A stretch of 40,502 nt of DNA from a virus: positions 1 through 40,502 of IMG/VR virus record IMGVR_UViG_3300028840_003992. One strand, written 5' to 3'. Shown one piece after another: positions 24,885 through 33,244 of the stretch. The stretch's first letter is position 1; each line of letters begins with the position of its first letter. A program made the position numbers and the translations under genes. The notes beneath the pieces are model-generated. The model did not search any database and had not been told where the DNA came from. It worked only from the letters and a program-made list of their open reading frames with translations.

Positions 24885-25792
24885 TAGCCGTGCCTCCCTC
24901 TATGTAGACCTTGAACAATTCCAGTAGCACTATTCTGGAATGTCTTCTGCATTGGACCCATCATTTGAGGAACAGTTCCTAGCGTTCCCATAGGAGCAAC
25001 ACCAGACTCCCTCATAGTCTCAGCAGCTAACATCTGGGTATTGTAATCTATTCTCATGTTTGACGTTAGACCCTGCTGTGCTCTCTGTATATCTCCCCGC
25101 AATGTTGGAGAAGAAGACTGTTGTGACATTGCGTAGGCTCCAGCTGCTCCACCAGCAACACCAAGGGTGATAAATGGATGTTTGATCATGCCGGTAACAG
25201 CCTGAAGTCCAGTGTTAAAGGTCTTTCCTATAGGAGAAAGAGCAGCGGCCCTACGTTCAAATTCTCTACGAAAAGCAGGAACATTTTGAATTTGTTGCTC
25301 AACCAAGTGAGTACCAACAACTGGAGAAAGTTCTGCCATTGCACGCTGTCTACCAGCGGCCATATTTCTCTGCAGAAATCCAGGACTACTTTTCCCTGTT
25401 CCAGCAAACATGTCTTTAAACATCAGAGAGGTTGGAGTATTTCTCCAAGGCGTAGTAGCTCTAGACCACTCTTTCGCAAATTCTGGATACCTTGCCAGCT
25501 GTTTCTTGATAGTATGCTCACCAACAGTAGAAATAGCTGTACGTCTGTTCCTTGCAGCTATTGCGCGACCCAAGGACGTATTTAGACCAAGGGCACCACC
25601 TACAGCTAAACCAAGGACAGCGCCCTTAGCTATGTTTTCAATACGAGCATTAGGGTTAGCATAGTCTCCCTCAATGGCTCCTGCCATACCCCCAACGCCT
25701 GCACCAATAGCAGCACGAGCTGCAAATCCGCCCGTCATAGCTCCTTTACCAAGAGCCTTTGCTCCACCTAATGCTAGTCCAAGAAATCCCAT
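24884..25792 (-). CDS. Gly/Ala-rich probable internal (ejection) protein 1
   Basis: 302 residues from ATG 25792 with an AGGAT site. The N-terminal ~80 residues are Gly/Ala repeats interrupted by one short polar segment (AARAAIGAGVGGMAGAIEG, GAVLGLAVGGALGL). A second hydrophobic patch lies near 208-222 (FITLGVAGGAAGAYAMS). The C-terminal tail ends in QNSATGIVQGLHRGRHG. The first gene after the 1784-residue protein, it is likely to be made together with it. Membrane insertion or channel formation is inferred from composition only. Confidence 0.5.
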   Translation of the reverse strand: MGFLGLALGGAKALGKGAMTGGFAARAAIGAGVGGMAGAIEGDYANPNARIENIAKGAVLGLAVGGALGLNTSLGRAIAARNRRTAISTVGEHTIKKQLARYPEFAKEWSRATTPWRNTPTSLMFKDMFAGTGKSSPGFLQRNMAAGRQRAMAELSPVVGTHLVEQQIQNVPAFRREFERRAAALSPIGKTFNTGLQAVTGMIKHPFITLGVAGGAAGAYAMSQQSSSPTLRGDIQRAQQGLTSNMRIDYNTQMLAAETMRESGVAPMGTLGTVPQMMGPMQKTFQNSATGIVQGLHRGRHG

Positions 25793-25807
25793 AGCTTTAT
25801 CCTACAA

Positions 25808-28800
25808 TTACTGCCCCTTTGTGGCAAATTTCCTATGCCTACGAGCAGAGTCTTTTGCGTTTTTGGATGCATCCTGCATAGCCTGCATATGCAGCCCCTT
25901 TCTCTTTCTCATCTTTTCAAGTCTACCCATTAGCTCTTTATGTACTGCACTCTCTCGAGCAGCCTGTTTGGTTGCTTGATTAGATAGAGCTTTTGTTGTT
26001 CCAGACTCGAGTCTATGGAGACGACCCATTTCACCCCAAACACTTATTTGAGTTTGGATAGCTTGCTTATGAAGTTCTCTACCTGCTCCTGATAGCTCAG
26101 CCTTAGGAATAGCTAAGCCCCAGTCACCAACCTGGTATCTAGCCCCTCGGCGCAAAATTTGGCCTGGATGCAAGTCAAGGTGAAAGACAGGAGAGTTAGA
26201 AGACATAAGCGTCTCTCTGGAATTCAACAGAAACTTGCTTTGACCTTCAGTAGTAAATCCAAGCTGTTTGCCAGCATACTCTTGAATAAATGACGATTCT
26301 CCAGTAGCAAAGACCTCAGGGACAATATCACCGTATGCCTTTCTAGCTGCTTTCTGCATCTCTGCTTCATATGCTAGATAATGTAGTCCCTTTCCTTCGC
26401 CTCTCATGACCTCCATATACATCTTTGAATATTCGTCAATTGCGGCAAGTTCTTGTGCTCCAGGAGCCTCAGCACCCATTCCAAACAGCTTCTTAATTTT
26501 CGACCCAAATCGCTGGCTATGTTCAAATTGTTGTTTAGCAAACTGCCTTTCTAGGTCACCTAGAGGTGGGGATATCATAGGCTTCCCGTCTGTTGCCTCT
26601 AGAGCTTTTTGAAACTGCATTCCTTGTGCAGAAGGCTCTTTCAGCACACCAACTCTTCCTGACCGCTGGCCAAATACTTGAGTAACCTTACCAGCACCAC
26701 CTTCACCAAGATAAGAGCCCTTAACCCAGAACTCCCCTCCCATTTCAATACCAGCTTCACGTCGAGCTCCAGCTAGTAGACTGCCGAGCTCTGTTCCTTT
26801 AGCTGCCAGTCCCTTTGGAGCCTTGGTCTTAACCGCAGCGCCGAGAACTTCTTCCATCCAGCCTATATCTGCAGCAACCGGAAGAGTCCCAAGTCTTTCC
26901 ATGCCTTGGAGAATCTTGTCAGGAGAAACACCCTTCTTGAGAGCAGCCTTAATCCACGCAGATTCAAATGGAACCTTGAGAATCTTGCGCATTTTCTTGG
27001 CTTCTGTACCTTCTGAGATACCCTTAATAGTATTCTCGGTCTGGAAGCCCGGAACAGCCTCTGCCTGCTGCTTCTTTAGAAGCTTAGCTTGCATTCTCTT
27101 AGCAAAAGGAGTTTTTGGATCTAAAGAGGCAAGAGCATTCTCTTTGGTTCGCATCAAGCCTAGCTCGACCTCAACAGTTCCCAAAGAAGGAAGAGGAGAA
27201 GGAACTGCACGAGAAACACCAGGAACAGGACGAGCCTGGCCATAGTCGATAATTCCAAGGCGAAACTGGTTCTTGCCTTGTGGAACCAGCATAATATTAC
27301 TTGGATTTATATCTGGATTCTGCCAAGCAGGCATACTCTGCTCATAAAGCTTTTCAGCCTGCCGACGTATCATATTGACCTGTTCATTCGCTAATCTACC
27401 AGAATCTGCCATACTCCTAAGAGTAGAACCCTCAAAGAGCTCCATATCTAGCTCACCGCCAGTGAACTTGATCTCGCCCATTGGGCCTCTGATACGCTTT
27501 AGAGGAATCTCAATATCTGGGCGAGGACGGAAGCCATAAACATCTGGGGCAAAATGAGGAGCAGCTGCTCTTTGTGCTTGAGCCTCAACTTCGCTAATAG
27601 CACCAATTTTTCTAGCAAATTTGAACTCCTGACCGCGAAAGACTCCGGTCATCTCAAACACACTACCAACTGAACCAGGATCTCCTAGCTGCTTGCCTTT
27701 AGTTGCTCCCTCAAGAGCAAGCTTAAATTCCTTGCTAGCAAGCATTTTCTCAAAAGATTCGCCAGCCTTTACAAGACCACGTAGAGCATTCCAGCCAGAT
27801 CCGAATTCAGTCAAAGCCTGGCGCATTTGCCAAGCAAGACCTTCATGCCCAAGGCCTTCTATCTGTAAATGAGTATCATCTTTACCAGAAAACCTTTTGC
27901 CTCCAATAGGAGCTGGTCCATGAGTCTTCCTAAGGGCCTTACCAACCCTTCTAGCTTGAGCAATCTCAGCAAAGGTCAATTCTCTCTTCTGATCTCCAAA
28001 GCTATTCAAGAAGGAGGCATAGGTTCCAAGAGTCAGATTCCCAGAGAGCTTATCTAGTCTTGTGAGAGTATTATGGGTAATAGTTCTGCCAATGTAGCGC
28101 TGTGCAATGTGGGTAGCCTGGTAGCGAGCATAACTCCACATTCCCCTTCTGTGGATCCGCGCAGTCTCCTCAGCTGCCCTAGCCTGCTCTCTAAGTAGGA
28201 TATCTGTCTTTCTTTCACCAAATGGCAGAGCAGATACAGCTCCTCCCCTAAGGAGCTCCATATTAATATTCGTGCCTTCTTCATTAGCTAGTACACCAAG
28301 ATAACGACCATAGGTCTTCTGGTCCTCAGAAACAATCAGACTTACTCTATCCTGCTGCTCGAGCAAGGCCTTGAGAGCCCAAGATGCCTTTGTTCCTGCT
28401 GGCTGATCTTGCCAAATACGGAATGGAGCTAGAGGGTCTCCCTGGTGAGCTTCAACCTCAGGAGCATCGATACCAGCCAAGCGAACATAAATATCGCCAT
28501 AACCGAACAGAGACTTCAGCCTAGGAATAAAGCCCTTGCGCTTGAGAACAATAGTGTCAGCGTCCTCTACCTCCATCTTGAATCTATCTAGATTGACGGA
28601 TCTCAGGTCAGAGCGCTTACGATTGATAGCCTCAATACGCCCAATATCCTCACGACTGAAGTCAGAAGTACTGAGCTCTCCCAACTTAGCCTGAGACTTA
28701 GCAGATTCTTCCTCAATATACTTACGGATACGTGACCGTTCCCCGGGTTGGTCCATTCTCCTGCGGAACTCGAGAATTCTTGGATCAATTGGGATGCCCA

Positions 28801-31162
28801 TGAGAGCAGTAGGTAGATCCCCTTGGCGCTCCCGCGAAAATTGGACTCCAGCTCCCTTTGGTAGGATAGTCTTTTTTTGCTCCTCTAACGCACGAGAATA
28901 CTCTGTGCGTCCGAAATACTCCTGCAGTGCGATCTCGGGGTCAAACTTTTCAAAGCGGGCTCCTATGGTCTTCCTAGGGCCTGGTTGCACATACTCCCTT
29001 GCAATGCGATCTAGAGCAGGATTCTTACCAAAGGTATATCCGAGATCTGAGTAGGCCAGAGCAGCACCACGGTGGGCAAACATTTCATTCGCAACCCACT
29101 CAGTATATTCGGGCTTTCCAGTAGCTTCAGCTGCACGAATTACCTGAGCATAAGTTGGAGCTTTCTCGGCAAGTGCCTGTACATCAGGTCCTCTACTATC
29201 GAACCATCCACCCAGTTGCTCTTCAGCCTCAGCAATAAACCTAGCCTTATGAACCGGATCAATATTATTGGACCAAATCGCATGAAGACCTTCATGGAGA
29301 ATAGTCTCTTCGACACGCTTAGGATTCAACCAATTATAAAGAGTCTCACCAATAGCTCGTTCCTGGCGATCACTGTCAGCAAGCTCTACAGGAAGAAAAC
29401 CTTGTGCAACAAGATCACGAGGATCGACATAAGCCCCTACTTTCAGGACATTGGCACTTGGGTTGAACGAGCCGAAGGCTCCGAGCGACTCACGCTCCAC
29501 CAGATAATTCTTTATTTTCGCAGCCTTTGCTTGGTCACGCCATCTTAGCTGCTTGTTGAACGCTCTTCTTGCTTCGTTGCGATCTAGAATCTCGAGGACT
29601 AGTTCCTGGTCCTGTGCAAGACGCACAGCGCGTAACATTTTTCTCCATTCGTCCTCTGTGACCTTCTGATCAGCAGTTTGCTGAGAAACCAGACCTCCGA
29701 AGTCTAATGCTCTGAATCCAGAACCAAAGTCAGTATTCTCTCTTCTTGTGGAGCCTGCAACACCCCTATCAACCAAAGCTTCAAATGCATGCTCATTCTG
29801 CTTAACAAAATGATCCTTAATCCACTTCTTCTCTACCCATCTACCCTTGTACCAGTAACCGCGTCTAGTATGGCCCCTTCTCTTGTAGTAGCCCCTTCTC
29901 TTTTTATCATCTCTTCCCCAAAGACCTAACCACCCTGAACCAAAGTCAGCTCGGTCAGTCATCCCACCATGAGCAAGGCCTTCGATAGTATTATAGTCGT
30001 CATCACGACCAGAGAAGAAACGTAGAGGTTTCAGAGCTATCAATCCAGCAACACCAAGACCCATGCCGAGAGCCAATGGATGTCTCTTTAGATATGAGAG
30101 AGCTCTCCTTACAAAGGGAGCCGCAGGCTCGCGGGCTAATTTGCCCCCACCCCTTCCCCCTTCTTGGACAACTTCCTCTAGAGCCTCTCCCACACCTACT
30201 TTGAAGAATTTTTCCTCAATCCCGCCGAAGGCTGCTACCTCTGCCCTAGTTACCCCGTGAGCTGCCAACTCTGAGTCTAGAGCACGGACAAACTGCCCTT
30301 CAATCCCCTGACTCCTAGCAGAAGCAATAGCCTGCTCAACAGTTAGTCCACCCTTGCGAACTCGAGAGAGAAGCTTATTCCTGACAGCAAGCTTGTTATA
30401 AGCCCTAGCTTCCTCTACTGTCCCCATAGCCCAAGGCTTTCTGTGGATCTCCTTAAGAGCCTGAACGTCAGCAGCTGATTCATGAGCTCGAGCCATCTCT
30501 TGGCCTGTACTCATCTGATAGACCAGCTCCTGCTTCCAACCAGAGAAATAGTAGTTCCTCTCAGAGATCTTCCTTGCTATCTGATGTTCTGGCTGATTCT
30601 CATACCTGAAGCCTTGAGTAGCATAGGTTCGAGCCTGAGAAAGTAGATCTGGATCTACAACCTGTCCCAACTCAGACATAGCCAGCTTCTTGGAAATAGA
30701 GTAGGCATACTCTCTACCAAGGTCTCTTATCTGTAGCCTATTGAAAACCTTCCTGAAGCGATCAGCGAGACCATGACGCTCTGCAGCAGTCATGATACCC
30801 GGGATATCAAAGCCAGACACACCTGCCCTTTGGGCGGTAGCCTCGTAGCCAATATTCCAGCCAGCAATTGTAGCTCCAGGAGTACGAGCATGGGTTTCCA
30901 GTACTTTGAGGAACCTCTCTAATCCCCTCTTCTCTGAGACTACTGCTGTCATTTCTCCAGCGGCAGCTTGCTTCTTCAGAGGCTCCCATACGGTTCTTGC
31001 TGACCATCGGGACAGAGTAGTCCCTTGGCTTGGAGGCATATAGTAGGTACGTACTTTCCCGGCAGCTCCTCGAGAATAGGAGATGGACATTACCGGAGAT
31101 TCTCTGAGATTCAATCCTCCGGCTTCTATGTCAAAGAATAGAATAGGAGGTTTCTTGGCCAT
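25808..31162 (-). CDS. Giant multi-enzyme virion cargo protein: exonuclease, metallopeptidase, SNase and two kinase-like domains
   Basis: 1784 residues from ATG 31162, which overlaps the previous stop (TAATG). Domains seen in order. Residues 1-240 are DEDDh exonuclease-like: FFDIEAGG (D11, E13), GWNIGYE (N103, E107), and H227-x4-D232. A transmembrane-like helix covers 361-380. A basic Tyr/Arg/Lys-rich patch covers 416-454. Residues ~560-700 are zincin-like: HEGLH (623-627) with a possible third ligand in ANEMFAH (E693). Residues ~861-1010 are staphylococcal-nuclease-like with D869, R894, D899, E902 and R953 at the catalytic positions. Kinase-like fold A (~1155-1330) has GSVGSV, D1284 and N1289 in PDINPSN, and IDYG (D1306). 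Kinase-like fold B (~1480-1700) has LGEGGAGKV, K1508, HLDLHPGQ (D1663) and GDWG (D1680). A motif IEGLxHxG...FGSGW occurs at 393-411 and 1101-1124, with a partial copy at 477-483. Its place among virion genes suggests an injected effector/processing protein. Domain calls are by motif; the combined role is inferred. Confidence 0.75.
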   Translation of the reverse strand: MAKKPPILFFDIEAGGLNLRESPVMSISYSRGAAGKVRTYYMPPSQGTTLSRWSARTVWEPLKKQAAAGEMTAVVSEKRGLERFLKVLETHARTPGATIAGWNIGYEATAQRAGVSGFDIPGIMTAAERHGLADRFRKVFNRLQIRDLGREYAYSISKKLAMSELGQVVDPDLLSQARTYATQGFRYENQPEHQIARKISERNYYFSGWKQELVYQMSTGQEMARAHESAADVQALKEIHRKPWAMGTVEEARAYNKLAVRNKLLSRVRKGGLTVEQAIASARSQGIEGQFVRALDSELAAHGVTRAEVAAFGGIEEKFFKVGVGEALEEVVQEGGRGGGKLAREPAAPFVRRALSYLKRHPLALGMGLGVAGLIALKPLRFFSGRDDDYNTIEGLAHGGMTDRADFGSGWLGLWGRDDKKRRGYYKRRGHTRRGYWYKGRWVEKKWIKDHFVKQNEHAFEALVDRGVAGSTRRENTDFGSGFRALDFGGLVSQQTADQKVTEDEWRKMLRAVRLAQDQELVLEILDRNEARRAFNKQLRWRDQAKAAKIKNYLVERESLGAFGSFNPSANVLKVGAYVDPRDLVAQGFLPVELADSDRQERAIGETLYNWLNPKRVEETILHEGLHAIWSNNIDPVHKARFIAEAEEQLGGWFDSRGPDVQALAEKAPTYAQVIRAAEATGKPEYTEWVANEMFAHRGAALAYSDLGYTFGKNPALDRIAREYVQPGPRKTIGARFEKFDPEIALQEYFGRTEYSRALEEQKKTILPKGAGVQFSRERQGDLPTALMGIPIDPRILEFRRRMDQPGERSRIRKYIEEESAKSQAKLGELSTSDFSREDIGRIEAINRKRSDLRSVNLDRFKMEVEDADTIVLKRKGFIPRLKSLFGYGDIYVRLAGIDAPEVEAHQGDPLAPFRIWQDQPAGTKASWALKALLEQQDRVSLIVSEDQKTYGRYLGVLANEEGTNINMELLRGGAVSALPFGERKTDILLREQARAAEETARIHRRGMWSYARYQATHIAQRYIGRTITHNTLTRLDKLSGNLTLGTYASFLNSFGDQKRELTFAEIAQARRVGKALRKTHGPAPIGGKRFSGKDDTHLQIEGLGHEGLAWQMRQALTEFGSGWNALRGLVKAGESFEKMLASKEFKLALEGATKGKQLGDPGSVGSVFEMTGVFRGQEFKFARKIGAISEVEAQAQRAAAPHFAPDVYGFRPRPDIEIPLKRIRGPMGEIKFTGGELDMELFEGSTLRSMADSGRLANEQVNMIRRQAEKLYEQSMPAWQNPDINPSNIMLVPQGKNQFRLGIIDYGQARPVPGVSRAVPSPLPSLGTVEVELGLMRTKENALASLDPKTPFAKRMQAKLLKKQQAEAVPGFQTENTIKGISEGTEAKKMRKILKVPFESAWIKAALKKGVSPDKILQGMERLGTLPVAADIGWMEEVLGAAVKTKAPKGLAAKGTELGSLLAGARREAGIEMGGEFWVKGSYLGEGGAGKVTQVFGQRSGRVGVLKEPSAQGMQFQKALEATDGKPMISPPLGDLERQFAKQQFEHSQRFGSKIKKLFGMGAEAPGAQELAAIDEYSKMYMEVMRGEGKGLHYLAYEAEMQKAARKAYGDIVPEVFATGESSFIQEYAGKQLGFTTEGQSKFLLNSRETLMSSNSPVFHLDLHPGQILRRGARYQVGDWGLAIPKAELSGAGRELHKQAIQTQISVWGEMGRLHRLESGTTKALSNQATKQAARESAVHKELMGRLEKMRKRKGLHMQAMQDASKNAKDSARRHRKFATKGQ

Positions 31163-31992
31163 TATTCATCTTCGAATTCAGCATCAATAATGCTCTGAGG
31201 AGAGAGCCCTGAAGATTGCTGAGATTCTTCCCCCTTTTGGAAAGCATCCACCTCTCTAGATAGTTCATCCAATTTGGACCTCATTGCGGACATCTTGGAT
31301 GATGGATCTGAGTCTATCTTTACCTTGAGGGCCGCTTCCTTCTTGTACTTCTCTTGCCTATCTCCTACCATTAGCTTAATAATCTTGCTCTTCCTAGATT
31401 GTAGCCTATCCTTCAATTCCATAAAGGGAGATACGTTCTTTTGTACCAATGGAGTCTGTCCATCATTGGCTATGCCTACTACTTGATCTATTACCAGCTC
31501 TGAGTTTTCTCTTTTGGCTAGGTTCATATTGAGCCTCATGAGCATTACTTCTATCTCGGCTAGCTCGTTAATCATACTGATTTCAGTAAAGTTATTGGGA
31601 TCAATATCGTATTCATCAAAATAGCGAATGATCCACTCTTTCATGAGCTGTACCTCTATCAAGCATTGCTTACCAAGAGGAGCTTTCCCTATGGCTTGTA
31701 GTGGACAACGATCTGCAAAGGGACATCTTGGCCCGCCGCAGTACATGGGAATCATAGCAGCAGAGCCAGTAGAAAGCTTCTGGATGTGGTGATGAATACG
31801 TACAGCCTCGTCCTTGGAAAGCTTTACATCATCATAGTCATCGAGGTTGTGTCCGATGAAACGGAAGAAGTTAGACCTAGTCAGTTTACCAGCACCAGTA
31901 ATGGCAGTGCCACCAAGAGTAATGATCTCCTTGGGTTCCCGCGATTCAGTAGTAGTATTTTTAGAGTCTTTAGGATCCTTCTTTTTGGTCAT
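31162..31992 (-). CDS. Cys-cluster protein, possible terminase small subunit
   Basis: 276 residues from ATG 31992, which has GGGAG six bases upstream; an in-frame TTG at 32007 is less likely. The gene overlaps the end of its predecessor. After a Lys/Ser/Thr-rich start, a helical region carries a four-Cys cluster (MYCGGPRCPFADRCPL, then a C about 15 residues later) suggestive of a zinc or iron-sulphur site. Long charged helices follow (NELAEIEVMLMRLNMNLAKRE, MSAMRSKLDELSREVDAF) and an acidic end. It lies upstream of the large terminase, separated by the giant and ejection-like genes, so a DNA-recognition packaging role is possible. The assignment is tentative; a transcription-related role is equally open. 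Confidence 0.4.
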   Translation of the reverse strand: MTKKKDPKDSKNTTTESREPKEIITLGGTAITGAGKLTRSNFFRFIGHNLDDYDDVKLSKDEAVRIHHHIQKLSTGSAAMIPMYCGGPRCPFADRCPLQAIGKAPLGKQCLIEVQLMKEWIIRYFDEYDIDPNNFTEISMINELAEIEVMLMRLNMNLAKRENSELVIDQVVGIANDGQTPLVQKNVSPFMELKDRLQSRKSKIIKLMVGDRQEKYKKEAALKVKIDSDPSSKMSAMRSKLDELSREVDAFQKGEESQQSSGLSPQSIIDAEFEDE

Positions 31993-32233
31993 TGCGTCTC
32001 CCGTCAATGAGGTCGAAGAGATCAGAGAGATCTCTAATGATAGCCTTCAGTGTATCATAGTCCTCAGCTAGGAAAAATTCCATGGACTTCTTGAAGTAGG
32101 CACAATCCTTCCCCACAAAAGTAAGAAAGTGAGCAGTCCGCTCGACTCCAGAAGAATTGAGGTCTGAGTGAAGTGCGTTCAAGAATTTTCTAAGCTGCTC
32201 GAGATCAAGGATGAGTTGTTGGTCGAGAGGCAT
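31970..32233 (-). CDS. Small helical protein, unknown
   Basis: 87 residues from ATG 32233, with GAAAGGAG seven bases upstream. A longer in-frame reading back to 32419 runs entirely inside the HNH gene and is rejected. It is predicted mostly helical (QQLILDLEQLRKFLNALHSDL, DTLKAIIRDLSDLFDLID). It overlaps the HNH gene by 29 bases and the next gene by 23, so it is part of the same compact operon. Family unknown. Confidence 0.6.
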   Translation of the reverse strand: MPLDQQLILDLEQLRKFLNALHSDLNSSGVERTAHFLTFVGKDCAYFKKSMEFFLAEDYDTLKAIIRDLSDLFDLIDGRRNDQKEGS

Positions 32234-32681
32234 CAAAGCTCCTTTCAGAAAGATCGAGTATACCAGCATGTACTTCGTCATGACAGCGAGAACAAAGAAC
32301 AATTCCATTTCTAATAGTATTCTTCCCACCTTCTGACAAAGGTACAATATGATGGACATGATTAGAGACAGGAGGACGATAATAACCACAAACCATACAT
32401 GCCTCACCATGAGTAGCAATCACAGCACGACGATAAGACCCATTAGACTTACGACGCCCATCAGGACGAATTTGAGCGACAAACTCATAATCAAGATCAC
32501 GAATAGGCTTAGTGGCCGAAGAATAAGTATAAAGCTTCGGAGTAAGATTTCTTGTATGAGTAGAAGGTGGAATTTTATTCCGAGAACGATAACGAGAAAC
32601 AGTAGAAGTCGAAACACCCACTTCCCGCGCAATCTGTCCATTACTTTTAGTCCAATCAATATTTAACCACTTTTCATGCAT
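32205..32681 (-). CDS. HNH endonuclease with N-terminal helix-turn-helix
   Basis: 158 residues from ATG 32681. Residues ~12-38 form a helix-turn-helix (GQIAREVGVSTSTVSRYRS). The HNH module runs from ~95 to 138: C95 and C98, HVHH (H110, H111), a conserved Asn in NGIVLC, then C130-x2-C133-H134 and H138. Metal-binding and catalytic positions are all present, so an active nickase/endonuclease is predicted. It is the first gene of the late operon. HNH proteins beside terminase genes can be packaging partners in cos phages (HK97 gp74); free-standing homing enzymes are the alternative. It has no Shine-Dalgarno at a normal distance, and a possible promoter ends at its start codon. Confidence 0.85.
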   Translation of the reverse strand: MHEKWLNIDWTKSNGQIAREVGVSTSTVSRYRSRNKIPPSTHTRNLTPKLYTYSSATKPIRDLDYEFVAQIRPDGRRKSNGSYRRAVIATHGEACMVCGYYRPPVSNHVHHIVPLSEGGKNTIRNGIVLCSRCHDEVHAGILDLSERSFDASRPTTHP

Positions 32682-32687
32682 TCACAC

Positions 32688-32717
32688 ACAATAGCACAAG
32701 AATCCTATTGAAGGCAA
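32688..32717 (-). promoter_or_regulatory. Possible late promoter with extended -10
   Basis: On the minus strand a TTGCCT (-35-like, 32717-32712) is followed after 18 bases by TGC-TATTGT (extended -10-like, 32693-32688). Transcription would begin near 32681, at the ATG of the HNH gene, which would explain its lack of a Shine-Dalgarno (leaderless start). It is a motif-level match only and could be coincidental in this AT-rich spacer. Confidence 0.3.
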
Positions 32718-32899
32718 ATCTCAGAAATTTTCACATATATAGCTTAGGTACTTAAACTTTTTGGGAGGGCTCCTATGTGTAGTAAAAGAAGGGATATGGA
32801 GTCCCTTCCTAACGGACCCCCGGGTAGCATCTGGAGTCTGTCACTCGTTCACCTTCCAGTCTGATTCCTGGCTAGGATTGGAGAGGAAGGAGAAAGGTT
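32718..32899 (+). promoter_or_regulatory. Divergent control region and leader of the rightward operon
   Basis: The region is AT-rich from 32718 to 32760, then GC-richer. No clear -35/-10 pair for the plus strand was found. A leader hairpin is present (32788-32794 with 32802-32808, 7 bp, 7-base loop). The first rightward gene has GGAAGGAGAAAGG immediately upstream. This is the only place where late and early transcription diverge, so the early promoter is expected here. Confidence 0.45.
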
Positions 32900-33112
32900 A
32901 TGGCTCTCTCGAGGAAACTGAGCTGGGAATTCCAGCGGTTCAATCGCAGGATCAGTCAGTACGATCCGAAAAGCAAGAAAGGTCGTGAGTTGGACAGGCT
33001 GTTCGACGACCTGCTGGACCTTGCTACTGATCGTAAGAATGCTGATGGTACGATTGCTCCTCCCCTCACCGATGAGGAGGAAGATCAGATCATCAGCATG
33101 ATGGTCATCTAA
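32900..33112 (+). CDS. Small charged early protein, unknown
   Basis: 70 residues from ATG 32900 with AAGGAGAAAGG upstream; the first rightward gene. It has basic, helical N-terminal residues (MALSRKLSWEFQRFNRRISQYD) followed by an acidic C-terminal half (LDRLFDDLLDLATDRKN, TDEEEDQIISMMV). No family is recognised. The position, first after the divergent region, suggests early expression. Confidence 0.65.
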   Translation: MALSRKLSWEFQRFNRRISQYDPKSKKGRELDRLFDDLLDLATDRKNADGTIAPPLTDEEEDQIISMMVI

Positions 33113-33123
33113 TAGCCACTACA

Positions 33124-33158
33124 GTACTCCTCTCCCATGCCAGGAGGGAGGGGAGTAC
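33124..33158 (+). terminator. Strong 13-bp intergenic hairpin
   Basis: 33124-33136 pairs with 33146-33158 over 13 bp (one G-U wobble), with a 9-base loop. It directly follows the first rightward gene and is not followed by a T-run, so it may be a processing/stability hairpin or a weak terminator. Two smaller hairpins built on ACTAGT and AGAGGG repeats follow before the next gene. Confidence 0.45.
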
Positions 33159-33244
33159 ATCCTTCTCCTAGCATCACTAGTGCATGGTGTACTAGTGGTA
33201 CTAGTAGAGGGAATGTCCCCTCTCACACTGCTTAGGAGGCAGTC

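Noticed and set aside
32234-32419. N-terminal extension of the 87-residue protein
   Set aside because: It lies wholly inside the HNH gene in another frame; a good ribosome site precedes the inner ATG at 32233.
32761-32988. Plus-strand frame overlapping the first early gene
   Set aside because: No ribosome site, and it overlaps a better supported gene starting at 32900 with a strong SD.
33124-33238. CRISPR-like repeats (ACTAGT copies)
   Set aside because: The repeats are 6 bases, irregularly spaced and palindromic; there are no spacers of constant size.
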